Positions 16,681-26,102 are shown, counted from the stretch's first letter. The stretch is DNA of 48,996 bases from an uncultured Prevotella sp. (GCA_947165435.1 CAMVAI010000015.1:1-48996), one strand, 5' to 3'. The notes: a model not told the origin generated them from the sequence alone. A program made the numbers and translations.

Positions 16681-19600
16681 ATGAAAAAGAAACTGAAGAA
16701 GGTGCTCGTACTTGGCTCGGGTGCCCTTAAAATCGGACAGGCTGGCGAGTTCGACTATTCCGGCTCACAAGCTCTGAAAGCATTACGCGAGGAAGGCATC
16801 TCTTCCGTGTTGGTAAACCCCAATATCGCTACCATTCAGACCTCTGAAGGTATTGCCGACAAGGTGTATTTCCAACCAGTCACCACCCACTTCGTCACCG
16901 AAATCATCAAGAAGGAACGCCCCGACGGCATCCTCCTGGCCTTTGGCGGACAGACGGCGCTGAACTGCGGCACCGAGCTCTACCAGACCGGCGTGCTCCG
17001 TGAGTATGGCGTCGAGGTGCTGGGCACCAGCGTCGAGGCCATCATGAACACCGAAGACCGCGACCTCTTTGTCAAGAAACTTGACGAGATACAGCTGAAG
17101 GTTCCCGTCAGCCATGCCGTCGAGAACATGGACGATGCCCTGCAGGCAGCCCGCGAGATAGGATTCCCCATCATGATTCGCTCCGCCTATGCCCTGGGCG
17201 GCCTGGGCTCAGGCATCTGCCCCGACGAGAAAGCCTTTGTCGAACTGGCTGAATCGGCCTTCACCTTCGCGCCGCAGATTCTTGTCGAGGAGTCGCTGAA
17301 GGGATGGAAGGAGATAGAGTTCGAGTGCATCCGCGATGCCAACGACCACTGCTTCACCGTAGCCTCGATGGAGAACTTCGACCCCCTCGGCATCCACACC
17401 GGCGAGTCGATAGTGGTAGCCCCCACGTGCTCGCTGAAGCCCGAGCAGGTGGCGATGCTGCAAGACATCACCATCCGCTGCGTGCGCCATCTGAACATCG
17501 TCGGCGAGTGCAACATCCAGTTTGCCTTCAACGCACAGACCAACGACTACCGCATCATCGAAATCAATGCACGCCTCAGCCGCTCCAGCGCCCTGGCATC
17601 GAAGGCTACCGGCTATCCGCTGGCCTTTGTGGCTGCCAAGATAGCGCTGGGCTACACCCTCGACCAGATTGGCGAGATGGGCACCACGTCCAGTGCCTAC
17701 GTCGCCCCGTCGCTCGACTATATGATCTGCAAGATTCCCCGCTGGGACCTCACCAAGTTTGCCGGCGTCAGCCGCCTCATCGGCTCCAGCATGAAGTCGG
17801 TGGGCGAAATCATGTCGATAGGCCGCTCCTTCGAAGAGATGATACAGAAGGGTCTGCGCATGATAGGCCAGGGCATGCACGGCTTCGTGGGCAACGACCA
17901 TACCCGCTTCGAAGACCTCGACAGCGAGCTGGCCAACCCCACCGACCTGCGCATCTTCGCCATCGCACAGGCTCTGGAGGAAGGCTACACCGTAGAGCGC
18001 ATCGAGCAGCTCACCAAGATTGACGTGTGGTTCCTCGAACGGCTGAAGCACATCGTAGATTTGAAACACGAGCTGCAGCAGTACAACCGGTTGGAGGACA
18101 TGCCCGACGCCCTGCTGCTTGAGGTCAAGCGGTGCGGATTCTCCGACTTCCAGATAGCCCGCTTCGTGCTGAAGCCCCAGAGCGGCAACATGGAGAAGGA
18201 GAACCTGCTGGTGCGCCACTACCGCAAGGAGCGCGGCATCGTGCCCTCGGTGAAGCGCATACCCACGGTGGCGTCGGAGCATCCCGAACTGACCAACTAC
18301 CTCTACTTCACCTACACGCATACCCCAGCCTTCCAGGACGAGTTCTCTGCGGCACTACAAAAAGCCAAGAGCTTCATCGAGTACGGGCTGCATCTGCCTA
18401 CCTCGTATCAGCCCAAGCACGACATCAGCTACTATCAGAACGAGAAGTCGGTCATCGTGCTCGGCTCGGGAGCCTACCGCATCGGTTCCAGCGTCGAGTT
18501 CGACTGGTGTTCGGTGAATGCCATCAACACCGCTCGCAAGCTGGGCTACAAGTCGATCATGATTAACTACAACCCCGAGACCGTATCAACCGACTACGAC
18601 ATGTGCGACCGCCTGTACTTCGACGAGCTGTCGCTGGAGCGCGTGCTCGATGTCATTGACCTGGAGCAGCCCCGTGGCGTCATCGTCAGCGTGGGCGGAC
18701 AGATACCCAACAACCTGGCCATGAAGCTGCACCGCCAGGGAGTGCCCGTGCTCGGCACGTCGCCTGTCAACATCGACCGGGCTGAAAACCGCGACAAGTT
18801 CTCGGCCATGCTCGACAAGCTGGGCATCGACCAGCCCGCCTGGCGCGCCCTGACATCGTTCGACGACATCCGCGAGTTCGTATCCGAGGTGGGCTATCCC
18901 GTGCTGGTGCGCCCGTCGTACGTGCTCTCCGGAGCCGCCATGAACGTGTGTTACGACGACGAGGAGCTGCACCGCTTCCTGTCGATGGCCACCGAGGTGT
19001 CGAAGGAGTTCCCCGTGGTGGTGTCGAAGTTCATGACCGAAACCAAGGAGATAGAGTTTGATGCCGTAGCCGACAAGGGCGAAGTGGTAGAGTATGCCAT
19101 CAGCGAGCACGTCGAGTATGCCGGCGTTCACTCCGGCGACGCCACGATGGTGTTCCCCGCCCAGCACATCTATTTCTCCACCATCCGCCAGATCAAGAAG
19201 ATTTCGCGCAAGATAGCCAGCGAGCTCAACATCTCGGGGCCGTTCAATATCCAGTTCCTCGCCAAGAACCGCGAGGTGAAGGTCATCGAGTGCAACCTGC
19301 GTGCCTCGCGCTCCTTCCCCTTCGTGTCGAAGATTCTGAAGCGCAACTTCATCGAGACGGCTACCAAGATCATGCTCGACGCTCCCTACCAGCGACCCGA
19401 CAAGTCTGAGTTCGACATCGACCGCATCGGCGTCAAGGCATCGCAGTTCTCCTTTGCACGCCTCCAGAACGCCGACCCCGTACTGGGTGTAGATATGTCC
19501 AGCACAGGCGAGGTGGGATGTCTGGGCGACTCGCTCGACGAGGCCCTGCTCAACGCCCTCATCGCCACCGGCTACAAGCTGCCCGCCGCGGGTTCGAACA

Positions 19601-19998
19601 TCCTCATCTCGTCGGGAGCCGCCAAGGGCAAGGTCAGCCTGCTTGAGCCCGCCCAGCAGCTGGTGAAGAAAGGCTACAAGGTCTATGCCACCGCCGGCAC
19701 GGCACAGTTCCTCAACGACAACGGCGTGCAGGCCACAGCCGTCAACTGGCCCGACGAGGAGGGCGACAACAATGTGATGGACATGATTTCGCAGCACCAG
19801 TTTGCGCTCATCGTCAACGTGCCCAAGAACCACACCAAGCGCGAGCTCACCAACGGCTATCGCATCCGTCGCGGAGCCATCGACCACAACATCCCCCTGA
19901 TGACCAATGTACGGCTGGCCAAAGCCTATATCGAGGCCTTCACAGCCCTCAGCCAGGACGACATCAAGATCAAGGCTTGGCAGGAGTACAACGCATGA
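16681..19998 (+). CDS. carB: Carbamoyl-phosphate synthase large subunit
   Basis: 1105-residue synthetase subunit that makes carbamoyl phosphate from ammonia (supplied by CarA), bicarbonate and two ATP, for pyrimidine and arginine synthesis. It has two homologous ATP-grasp halves. The first begins KKVLVLGSGALKIGQAGEFD with ATP-binding SAYALGGLGSG; the second begins VIVLGSGAYRIGSSVEFDW with RPSYVLSGAAM. The C-terminal MGS-like allosteric domain starts near KGKVSLLEPAQQLVKKGYKV. ATG at 16681 (MKKKLKK) is chosen over an upstream in-frame Met that overlaps the promoter. carA is not adjacent, so it must be encoded elsewhere. Confidence 0.97.
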   Translation: MKKKLKKVLVLGSGALKIGQAGEFDYSGSQALKALREEGISSVLVNPNIATIQTSEGIADKVYFQPVTTHFVTEIIKKERPDGILLAFGGQTALNCGTELYQTGVLREYGVEVLGTSVEAIMNTEDRDLFVKKLDEIQLKVPVSHAVENMDDALQAAREIGFPIMIRSAYALGGLGSGICPDEKAFVELAESAFTFAPQILVEESLKGWKEIEFECIRDANDHCFTVASMENFDPLGIHTGESIVVAPTCSLKPEQVAMLQDITIRCVRHLNIVGECNIQFAFNAQTNDYRIIEINARLSRSSALASKATGYPLAFVAAKIALGYTLDQIGEMGTTSSAYVAPSLDYMICKIPRWDLTKFAGVSRLIGSSMKSVGEIMSIGRSFEEMIQKGLRMIGQGMHGFVGNDHTRFEDLDSELANPTDLRIFAIAQALEEGYTVERIEQLTKIDVWFLERLKHIVDLKHELQQYNRLEDMPDALLLEVKRCGFSDFQIARFVLKPQSGNMEKENLLVRHYRKERGIVPSVKRIPTVASEHPELTNYLYFTYTHTPAFQDEFSAALQKAKSFIEYGLHLPTSYQPKHDISYYQNEKSVIVLGSGAYRIGSSVEFDWCSVNAINTARKLGYKSIMINYNPETVSTDYDMCDRLYFDELSLERVLDVIDLEQPRGVIVSVGGQIPNNLAMKLHRQGVPVLGTSPVNIDRAENRDKFSAMLDKLGIDQPAWRALTSFDDIREFVSEVGYPVLVRPSYVLSGAAMNVCYDDEELHRFLSMATEVSKEFPVVVSKFMTETKEIEFDAVADKGEVVEYAISEHVEYAGVHSGDATMVFPAQHIYFSTIRQIKKISRKIASELNISGPFNIQFLAKNREVKVIECNLRASRSFPFVSKILKRNFIETATKIMLDAPYQRPDKSEFDIDRIGVKASQFSFARLQNADPVLGVDMSSTGEVGCLGDSLDEALLNALIATGYKLPAAGSNILISSGAAKGKVSLLEPAQQLVKKGYKVYATAGTAQFLNDNGVQATAVNWPDEEGDNNVMDMISQHQFALIVNVPKNHTKRELTNGYRIRRGAIDHNIPLMTNVRLAKAYIEAFTALSQDDIKIKAWQEYNA

Positions 19999-20025
19999 TA
20001 GCTGCCCCGTAGCCATCCCCGAATA

Positions 20026-20078
20026 ACACGTGTTTTGCCGGTGTAAGGCTCCCCAGCCTTTACACCGGCAAAACGTGT
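20026..20078 (+). terminator. Large hairpin downstream of carB
   Basis: Bases 20026-20050 pair with 20055-20078 around a CCCC loop, with two small bulges (core GCCGGTGTAA with TTACACCGGC). About 23 base pairs is strong, but no T-run follows, so it may act as an mRNA 3' stabiliser or Rho-associated end rather than a classic terminator. Confidence 0.6.
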
Positions 20079-20122
20079 CACTCTGCTGCTGTCTTCTGTT
20101 ACCAGCCTCTCTGTTTCCGCTA

Positions 20123-20162
20123 CTCATTCTCCTTTTCTCATTCTCCTTTTCTCATTCTCCTT
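20123..20162. repeat. 14-bp tandem repeat CTCATTCTCCTTTT
   Basis: Copies start at 20123, 20137 and 20151 (the last one shorter). The unit is two heptads and resembles the TCATTTC array before rsmG. Degenerate copies continue to about 20190. Confidence 0.8.
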
Positions 20163-20488
20163 GCTCCTTCCTCATATCTTATTCTCCTTTCTCCCCCTAC
20201 TTCGTCCTGCTCGCTGCTGCCATGGGGCGCCCCGCCAGCCCATTTCCGCCCCCTTTTGCAACAGCCTTGCAAAGTTACGTTTTTTTTCATTCCTGCAAGC
20301 TTTTTCGCGAAAAAATTGTATATTTTTTTGGCGAGGGGTCGACAACACTCCTACTGCATCATTTTTTGGCACAGTGTTTCGGCATTTTTCGACAGCGGAA
20401 CAAACCTGCAAAAGTAGCAAAACCGAAAAAGCCCGTCATTTTTTTTCAGATTTTCCACAATAGCTTCGTTAATGTCATCAAAATTTTG

Positions 20489-20496
20489 TACCTTTG
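20489..20496 (+). promoter_or_regulatory. -7 box TACCTTTG of purL
   Basis: TACCTTTG followed by TAGCC. It predicts a leader of about 105 nt before the purL ATG. I see no purine-riboswitch core in this leader. Confidence 0.7.
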
Positions 20497-20608
20497 TAGC
20501 CGCTAAGACGAACATGTCTATGCACGACGAAGCAGAAGACGGAAGACAGGCGCCCAAGCCCCTGCAGAACCACAGTAGAAAACATAAAACTTTTTTAAGG
20601 TATAAACG

Positions 20609-23600
20609 ATGAAGATATTCTTTTTCAGAACCCCCCAACAGAGCGTGATAGCCACCGAGGCCGACCACACGCTGAACGAACAAGAAGTGACGGAACTATG
20701 CTGGCTGTACGGCGGTGCCGAGCTGACAGACAGCGAGACGCTGGCCGGGCACTACGTGGGTCCGCGCCGCGAGATGGTGACCCCCTGGTCAACGAATGCC
20801 GTTGAGATTACGCAGAACATGGGTATCGGCGGTATTCGCCGCATTGAGGAATACTTCCCCGTAGAGACGGAGGATGCCGACCACGACCCGATGCTGCAAC
20901 GCATGTACAACGGTCTGGACCAGGACATCTTCACCGTCAACATCCAGCCGGAGCCTATCAGGCATGTGGACAACCTGGAGGAGTATAACGAGCAGGAGGG
21001 ACTGGCACTGAGTCCGGAGGAGATAGAATACCTGCACAAGATAGAGAAGGAGAACGGGCGTCCGCTGACCGACTCGGAGATATTCGGCTTTGCCCAGATC
21101 AACTCGGAGCACTGCCGCCACAAGATATTCGGCGGCACGTTCGTCATCGACGGCAAGGAGATGGAGTCGAGCCTCTTTGCCATGATCAAGAAGACCACAC
21201 AGGAGAACCCGAACAAGATACTGTCGGCATACAAGGACAATGTGGCCTTCGCCCAAGGGCCCGTGGTGGAGCAGTTTGCTCCTGCCGACCAGTCAACGAG
21301 CGACTATTTCCGCGTGAAGGACATCGAGAGCGTCATCTCGCTGAAGGCCGAGACGCACAACTTCCCCACGACGGTAGAGCCCTTCAACGGGGCGGCCACC
21401 GGCACAGGCGGCGAGATTCGCGACCGCATGGGCGGCGGTGTCGGTTCGTGGCCCATTGCCGGTACGGCAGTGTATATGACGGCCTACCCCCGTATAGAGG
21501 ATGAGGGCCGCGACTGGGAGGACATCCTGCCCGTGCGCAAGTGGCTGTACCAGACGCCGGAGCAGATACTGATCAAGGCATCGAACGGAGCCTCTGACTT
21601 CGGCAACAAGTTCGGACAGCCGCTCATCTGCGGAAGCGTGCTGACCTTCGAGCACCAGGAGAACCCTGAAGAGGCCAAGTACGCCTACGACAAGGTAATC
21701 ATGCTGGCAGGCGGCGTGGGCTACGGCACGAAGCGCGACTGCCTAAAGAAAGAGCCGCAGAAGGGCAACAAGGTGGTGGTGGTAGGCGGCGACAACTACC
21801 GCATCGGACTCGGTGGCGGCAGCGTGTCGTCGGTAGATACCGGCCGTTATTCGAACGGCATCGAGCTGAACGCCATCCAGCGCGCCAACCCCGAGATGCA
21901 GAAGCGCGCCTACAACCTGGTGCGCGCCCTCTGCGAGGAAGACCAGAACCCGGTGGTGTCTATCCACGACCACGGCAGTGCAGGCCACCTGAACTGTCTG
22001 TCGGAGCTGGTGGAAGAATGCGGCGGCGAGATAGACATGACGAAGCTGCCCATCGGCGACCAGACGCTGTCGGCCAAGGAAATCATAGCCAACGAGAGCC
22101 AGGAGCGCATGGGGCTGCTCATCGACGAGAAGCACATAGAGCACGTGCAGAAGATAGCCGAGCGCGAGCGCGCCCCGATGTATGTGGTAGGCGAGACCAC
22201 CGGCGACGCCCACTTCTCGTTCCGTCAGGGCGACGGCGTGAAGCCCTTCGACCTGGACGTGGCCCAGATGTTCGGCCACTCGCCCAAGACCATCATGAAG
22301 GATAAGACTGTAGAGCACACTTATGAGGATGTGAAATATGCGAAGCCTTCCGATTACTCTGACTGCTCAGAATACTCAGATAAAATCAGCGAATACCTGG
22401 AGCGCGTGCTGCAGTTGGAAGCCGTAGCCTGCAAGGACTGGCTGACCAACAAGGTGGACCGCTCGGTGACGGGCAAGATAGCCCGCCAGCAGTGCCAGGG
22501 CGAGATACAGCTGCCGCTGAGCGACTGCGGCGTGGTGGCCTTAGACTATCGCGGCCGCAAGGGCATAGCCACCGCCATAGGCCACGCCCCGCAGGCCGGG
22601 CTGGCCGACCCAGCCGCAGGCAGTGTGCAGTCTGTAGCCGAGGCCCTGACCAATATCGTGTGGGCTCCGCTGGCCGATGGTATGGAGAGCCTGAGCCTGA
22701 GTGCCAACTGGATGTGGCCCTGTCGCTCGCAGGAGGGTGAGGATGCCCGCCTGTATGCTGGAGTCAAAGCGTTGTCAGACTTCTGCTGCGAGCTGCACAT
22801 CAACGTGCCCACGGGTAAGGACTCGCTGTCGCTGACCCAGCAGTACCCCAACGGCGAGAAAATCATATCGCCGGGCACCGTCATCGTATCGGCTGGCGGC
22901 GAGGTGAGTGACATCCGCAAGGTGGTGAGCCCCGTGGTGAAGAACGACAAGCACGCCTCGCTGTACCACATAGACTTCTCGTTCGACAAGCAGCGACTGG
23001 GCGGCTCGGCCTTTGCGCAGAGCCTCGGCAAGGTGGGCAGCGACGTGCCTACGGTGAAGAACGCCGAATACTTTGCCGACGCCTTCATGGCCGTACAGCA
23101 GCTGATAGCGAAGGGATGGGTGATAGCTGGCCACGACATATCGGCAGGCGGACTGATAACCACCCTGCTGGAGATGACCTTCGCCAACAGGGAGGGCGGC
23201 ATGCACATCAATCTGCACGACCTCTGCCAGGACGGCGACATCGTGAAGACGCTCTTTGCCGAGAACCCGGGCGTGGTAATCCAGGTGAGCGACGACCACA
23301 AGCAGGACTTCAAGGACTTCATGGAAGACTGCGGCGTGGGCTTCGCCAAAATAGGCTATACCGTCAGCAACAGCCGCGAGATGGTGGTAGTCTATCCCAA
23401 TATGACGAGCGAGGCTGGCGAGACCAGCCAGCTGACGTTCGACATCGACCATCTGCGCGACGTGTGGTACAAGACCTCGTACCTGCTTGACCGCAAGCAG
23501 AGCATGAACGGCAAGGCCCGCGAGCGCTACGAGAACTACAAGCAGCAGCCCCTGGAAATGAAGTTCAACCGCGACTTCACCGGCATGATGAAGCAATACG

Positions 23601-24403
23601 GCATCAGTGCCGACCGCCGCGAGCCGACCGGCATCAAGGCTGCCATCATCCGTGAGAAAGGCACCAACGGCGAGCGCGAAATGGCCTACTGCCTGTATTT
23701 GGCAGGCTTTGACGTGAAGGACGTGATGATGACCGATCTCATCAGCGGGCGCGAGACGCTGGAGGACATCAACATGATTGTGTTCTGCGGCGGTTTCTCC
23801 AACAGCGACGTGCTGGGCTCGGCCAAGGGATGGGCCGGCGCCTTCCTCTTCAACCCGAAGGCCAAGGAGGCACTGGACCGTTTCTATGCCCGCGAGGACA
23901 CGCTGTCGCTTGGCATCTGCAACGGCTGCCAGCTGATGGTGGAGCTGGGGCTGTGTGGAAATGAGAAATTAGAAATGAGAAATGAGCAATGCCGTCCGCG
24001 CATGCTGCACAACGACTCGCACAAGTTCGAGAGCGAGTTCATCACGCTGCAGATACCGCAGAACCATAGCGTGATGTTCGGTTCGCTGAGCGGCAACAAG
24101 CTCGGCCTGTGGGTGGCCCACGGCGAGGGGAAATTCTCGCTGCCGGGGAAGGAGAGCGACTACCACGTCATAGCGAAATACAACTACCACGGATACCCCG
24201 CCAACCCCAACGGCTCGGACTACGACGTGGCAGGCATCTGCTCTGAGGACGGACGCCATCTGTGCATGATGCCACACCTGGAGCGCGCCGTGTTCCCATG
24301 GCAGTGTGCCTGGTATCCGGAGCGCCGCCGCATGGACGAGGTGACACCGTGGATAGAGGCCTTTGTGAATGCAAGGAAATGGGTGGAGGAAAGGAAGAAA
24401 TGA
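20609..24403 (+). CDS. purL: Phosphoribosylformylglycinamidine synthase, large type
   Basis: 1264-residue single-chain FGAM synthase (step four of purine synthesis: FGAR + Gln + ATP). The order is N-terminal PurS-like domain, linker, two AIRS-type ATP-binding halves (FAQINSEHCRHKIFGGTF; SLKAETHNFPTTVEPFNGAA; GKDSLSLTQ) and a C-terminal glutaminase with nucleophile Cys1104 in LGICNGCQLM. Oddity: residues 1117-1128 (GNEKLEMRNEQC, bases 23957-23992), between QLMVELGLC and RPRMLHNDSHKFES, are encoded by five tandem GAAATGA-type heptads, the same repeat that surrounds the stop codon. Its TGA is itself the last three bases of one such heptad. The chromate transporter follows. Confidence 0.96.
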   Translation: MKIFFFRTPQQSVIATEADHTLNEQEVTELCWLYGGAELTDSETLAGHYVGPRREMVTPWSTNAVEITQNMGIGGIRRIEEYFPVETEDADHDPMLQRMYNGLDQDIFTVNIQPEPIRHVDNLEEYNEQEGLALSPEEIEYLHKIEKENGRPLTDSEIFGFAQINSEHCRHKIFGGTFVIDGKEMESSLFAMIKKTTQENPNKILSAYKDNVAFAQGPVVEQFAPADQSTSDYFRVKDIESVISLKAETHNFPTTVEPFNGAATGTGGEIRDRMGGGVGSWPIAGTAVYMTAYPRIEDEGRDWEDILPVRKWLYQTPEQILIKASNGASDFGNKFGQPLICGSVLTFEHQENPEEAKYAYDKVIMLAGGVGYGTKRDCLKKEPQKGNKVVVVGGDNYRIGLGGGSVSSVDTGRYSNGIELNAIQRANPEMQKRAYNLVRALCEEDQNPVVSIHDHGSAGHLNCLSELVEECGGEIDMTKLPIGDQTLSAKEIIANESQERMGLLIDEKHIEHVQKIAERERAPMYVVGETTGDAHFSFRQGDGVKPFDLDVAQMFGHSPKTIMKDKTVEHTYEDVKYAKPSDYSDCSEYSDKISEYLERVLQLEAVACKDWLTNKVDRSVTGKIARQQCQGEIQLPLSDCGVVALDYRGRKGIATAIGHAPQAGLADPAAGSVQSVAEALTNIVWAPLADGMESLSLSANWMWPCRSQEGEDARLYAGVKALSDFCCELHINVPTGKDSLSLTQQYPNGEKIISPGTVIVSAGGEVSDIRKVVSPVVKNDKHASLYHIDFSFDKQRLGGSAFAQSLGKVGSDVPTVKNAEYFADAFMAVQQLIAKGWVIAGHDISAGGLITTLLEMTFANREGGMHINLHDLCQDGDIVKTLFAENPGVVIQVSDDHKQDFKDFMEDCGVGFAKIGYTVSNSREMVVVYPNMTSEAGETSQLTFDIDHLRDVWYKTSYLLDRKQSMNGKARERYENYKQQPLEMKFNRDFTGMMKQYGISADRREPTGIKAAIIREKGTNGEREMAYCLYLAGFDVKDVMMTDLISGRETLEDINMIVFCGGFSNSDVLGSAKGWAGAFLFNPKAKEALDRFYAREDTLSLGICNGCQLMVELGLCGNEKLEMRNEQCRPRMLHNDSHKFESEFITLQIPQNHSVMFGSLSGNKLGLWVAHGEGKFSLPGKESDYHVIAKYNYHGYPANPNGSDYDVAGICSEDGRHLCMMPHLERAVFPWQCAWYPERRRMDEVTPWIEAFVNARKWVEERKK
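23958..23992. repeat. Heptad array inside purL coding sequence
   Basis: Five consecutive heptads: GAAATGA, GAAATTA, GAAATGA, GAAATGA, GCAATGC. The PurL frame is kept through them, so the array is translated as part of the glutaminase domain. Confidence 0.9.
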
Positions 24404-24454
24404 GGAATGAGGAATGAGAAATGAAAGAAATGAGAAATGAGCAATGAGTAATGT
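24397..24454. repeat. GAAATGA heptad array between purL and the first chromate transporter
   Basis: Eight heptads (GAAATGA, GGAATGA x2, GAAATGA, then after a 2-base slip GAAATGA x2, GCAATGA, GTAATGT). The first supplies the purL TGA and the seventh supplies the ATG of the next gene at 24444, so the array forms the whole intergenic region. Confidence 0.9.
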
Positions 24455-25028
24455 AGCGAACCTCAACTGGGAATCTTTTCGCACCTTCTTCAAGATTGGC
24501 ATGTTCACCCTCGGTGGTGGATATGCCATGATTCCGTTAATAGAAGAGGAGGTGGTGGGCAAGCACCGCTGGATAGGCAAGGATGAGATGCTCGACCTGA
24601 TAGCCATCGCGCAGAGCTGTCCCGGGGTCTTTGCCATCAACATCAGCATCTTCGTAGGCTATAAATTAAATAAGGTACGCGGAGCCGTCACGTGCGCCAT
24701 GGGCACTGCCCTACCCTCGTTTCTCATCATTCTGGCCATCGCCATCTTCTTCCACCAGTTTGAGGACAACCGCTACATAGCGGCCATGTTCCGAGGCATA
24801 CGTCCGGCAGTGGTGGCACTGATTGCCGTGCCGACGTTCAATATGGCCAAGCAGGCCAAGCTGAACCGGTTTACCTGCTGGATTCCCGTAGTATCGGCAC
24901 TGCTCATCTGGCTGCTGGGGGTGTCGCCCATCTGGATAATCATTGTCGCAGGTGCAGGTGGATACGTCTGGGGCAGACTAACGGCAACACCCAACCCGCC
25001 TCATTTCAATGGAGAGGGTAAGGCTTAA
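24444..25028 (+). CDS. Chromate transporter family protein, first half-size subunit
   Basis: 194-residue inner-membrane protein of the CHR family (short-chain type), probably an anion transporter that pairs with the next gene. The N-terminal signature FFKIGMFTLGGGYAMIPLIE (residues 15-34) is typical, followed by DLIAIAQSCPGVFAINISIF and five or six hydrophobic helices. The C-terminal tail after GRL is hydrophilic. The start ATG lies within the heptad repeat array; no later Met gives the conserved N-terminus. The second subunit follows after 22 bases. Chromate itself may not be the natural substrate. Confidence 0.9.
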   Translation: MSNVANLNWESFRTFFKIGMFTLGGGYAMIPLIEEEVVGKHRWIGKDEMLDLIAIAQSCPGVFAINISIFVGYKLNKVRGAVTCAMGTALPSFLIILAIAIFFHQFEDNRYIAAMFRGIRPAVVALIAVPTFNMAKQAKLNRFTCWIPVVSALLIWLLGVSPIWIIIVAGAGGYVWGRLTATPNPPHFNGEGKA

Positions 25029-25050
25029 TGGACAACAGCAATAACAACAA

Positions 25051-25623
25051 ATGATATTCTTTTGGTTATTTATCACGTTTTTCGAGATAGGACTGTTCGG
25101 ATTCGGCGGCGGCTACGGCATGCTGTCGCTAATACAGCACGAGACGGTAGAGCACTGGCACTGGATGACATCGGCAGAATTTACCGACATCGTGGCCATC
25201 TCGCAGATGACACCCGGGCCTATCGGTATCAATTCGGCTACATACGCGGGATATACCGCCGTGAAGAATGCCGGATTTTCCGTTCCTATGGCGGTGCTGG
25301 GCTCGGCCACGGCAACCTTCGCGCTGGTGCTGCCGTCGCTGATACTGATGGTGGTTATCAGCAAGATGTTTATGAAGTATATGCAGACCCGCACCGTCAA
25401 GTCGGTGTTTCTCGGTCTGCGCCCGGCGGTGGTGGGGCTGCTGGCTGCTGCCACCCTGCTGCTGATGACCCGCGAGAACTTCTCGACACCCACAGACAAT
25501 CCGTGGCAGTTCGGCGTCAGCTGCTTCCTCTTTGCCGCCTCGTTCTACGGCGTGCTGGTCATGAAAATCAACCCCATACGCATGATGTGCTATTCGGCAG
25601 TAGCCGGACTACTGCTGCTGTAA
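25051..25623 (+). CDS. Chromate transporter family protein, second half-size subunit
   Basis: 190-residue CHR-family membrane protein with the signature FFEIGLFGFGGGYGMLSLIQ (residues 10-29) and the paired motif AISQMTPGPIGINSATYAGY. About six membrane helices. It is homologous to the preceding gene but diverged, as is usual for the heterodimeric short-chain CHR pairs. It ends 51 bases before the stop of the convergent FMN-binding gene. Confidence 0.9.
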   Translation: MIFFWLFITFFEIGLFGFGGGYGMLSLIQHETVEHWHWMTSAEFTDIVAISQMTPGPIGINSATYAGYTAVKNAGFSVPMAVLGSATATFALVLPSLILMVVISKMFMKYMQTRTVKSVFLGLRPAVVGLLAAATLLLMTRENFSTPTDNPWQFGVSCFLFAASFYGVLVMKINPIRMMCYSAVAGLLLL

Positions 25624-25674
25624 GGGCTGAATGCGGTAAGGGCTGGTAAGAGAAGTAGCCGGGCGGCCTGTACG

Positions 25675-26064
25675 CTACTTGTTCTTCAGATAGTAGGCCA
25701 CACCACGGCGGATATTCTCCTTGATGGCATCCGACGTGAACGTGGCTCCCGTAGCGCCATCGACCTCGGGCACCGTGCCCTTCTTGACGTTGACACCCTC
25801 GTAGGACGGCAGCATGTGCTTCTTCACCATAGCCACATACTTCGCACCGTCCTGCGTCTTCAGGGGCACTACCTTCACTATCTTGTTCTTCTTGATATGA
25901 ATCTCGACAGGCGTCGGACCGTTATAGCCCTCGACGTCCTGTGCCAGCGTGGTGGTATTCACGATGTATGTTCCGTCCTTCTGTTTGGTCATCACCTCTT
26001 GGGCCGACAATGCCGACACAACGATGCTGCACGCCAAGGCAGCCAATATTCTTTTCCTGATCAT
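25675..26064 (-). CDS. Secreted FMN-binding domain protein
   Basis: 129 residues. A signal peptide (MIRKRILAALACSIVVSALS) is followed by a single FMN-binding domain like that of RnfG/NqrC. The flavin-attachment region reads DGATGATFTSDAIKENIRRG near the C-terminus, and the TGATFTS core fits the S/T-GAT-x-S/T motif where FMN can be covalently bound to Thr. An alternative start at 26079 adds MSKYI before the signal peptide. Likely a periplasmic electron carrier; its partner is not evident nearby. The promoter box at 26095-26102 supports either start. Confidence 0.82.
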   Translation of the reverse strand: MIRKRILAALACSIVVSALSAQEVMTKQKDGTYIVNTTTLAQDVEGYNGPTPVEIHIKKNKIVKVVPLKTQDGAKYVAMVKKHMLPSYEGVNVKKGTVPEVDGATGATFTSDAIKENIRRGVAYYLKNK

Positions 26065-26094
26065 GATATACTTGCTCATTTTGTTATGCGGCTG

Positions 26095-26102
26095 CAAAGG
26101 TA
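26095..26102 (-). promoter_or_regulatory. -7 box TACCTTTG of the FMN-binding gene
   Basis: The complement of CAAAGGTA, 15 bases before the ATG at 26079 and 30 before the ATG at 26064. Confidence 0.65.

Larger units (their letters stand above)
19999..20608. other. 610-bp gene-free spacer between carB and purL
   Basis: It contains the carB hairpin (20026-20078), a 14-bp tandem repeat CTCATTCTCCTTTT (20123-20162, about 2.9 copies), two minus-strand TAnnTTTG-like boxes (complements of 20270-20277 and 20409-20416) with no gene behind them, and the purL promoter at 20489-20496. Open frames here have low-complexity translations and I do not consider them genes. Confidence 0.7.

Noticed and set aside
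20030..20506. Long open frame in the carB-purL spacer
   Set aside because: Phe/Ser/Leu-rich low-complexity translation running through a hairpin, a tandem repeat and the purL promoter; no domain.
20497..20608. Purine riboswitch in the purL leader
   Set aside because: I could not find the conserved aptamer core or its three-way junction; the leader has no clear structure.
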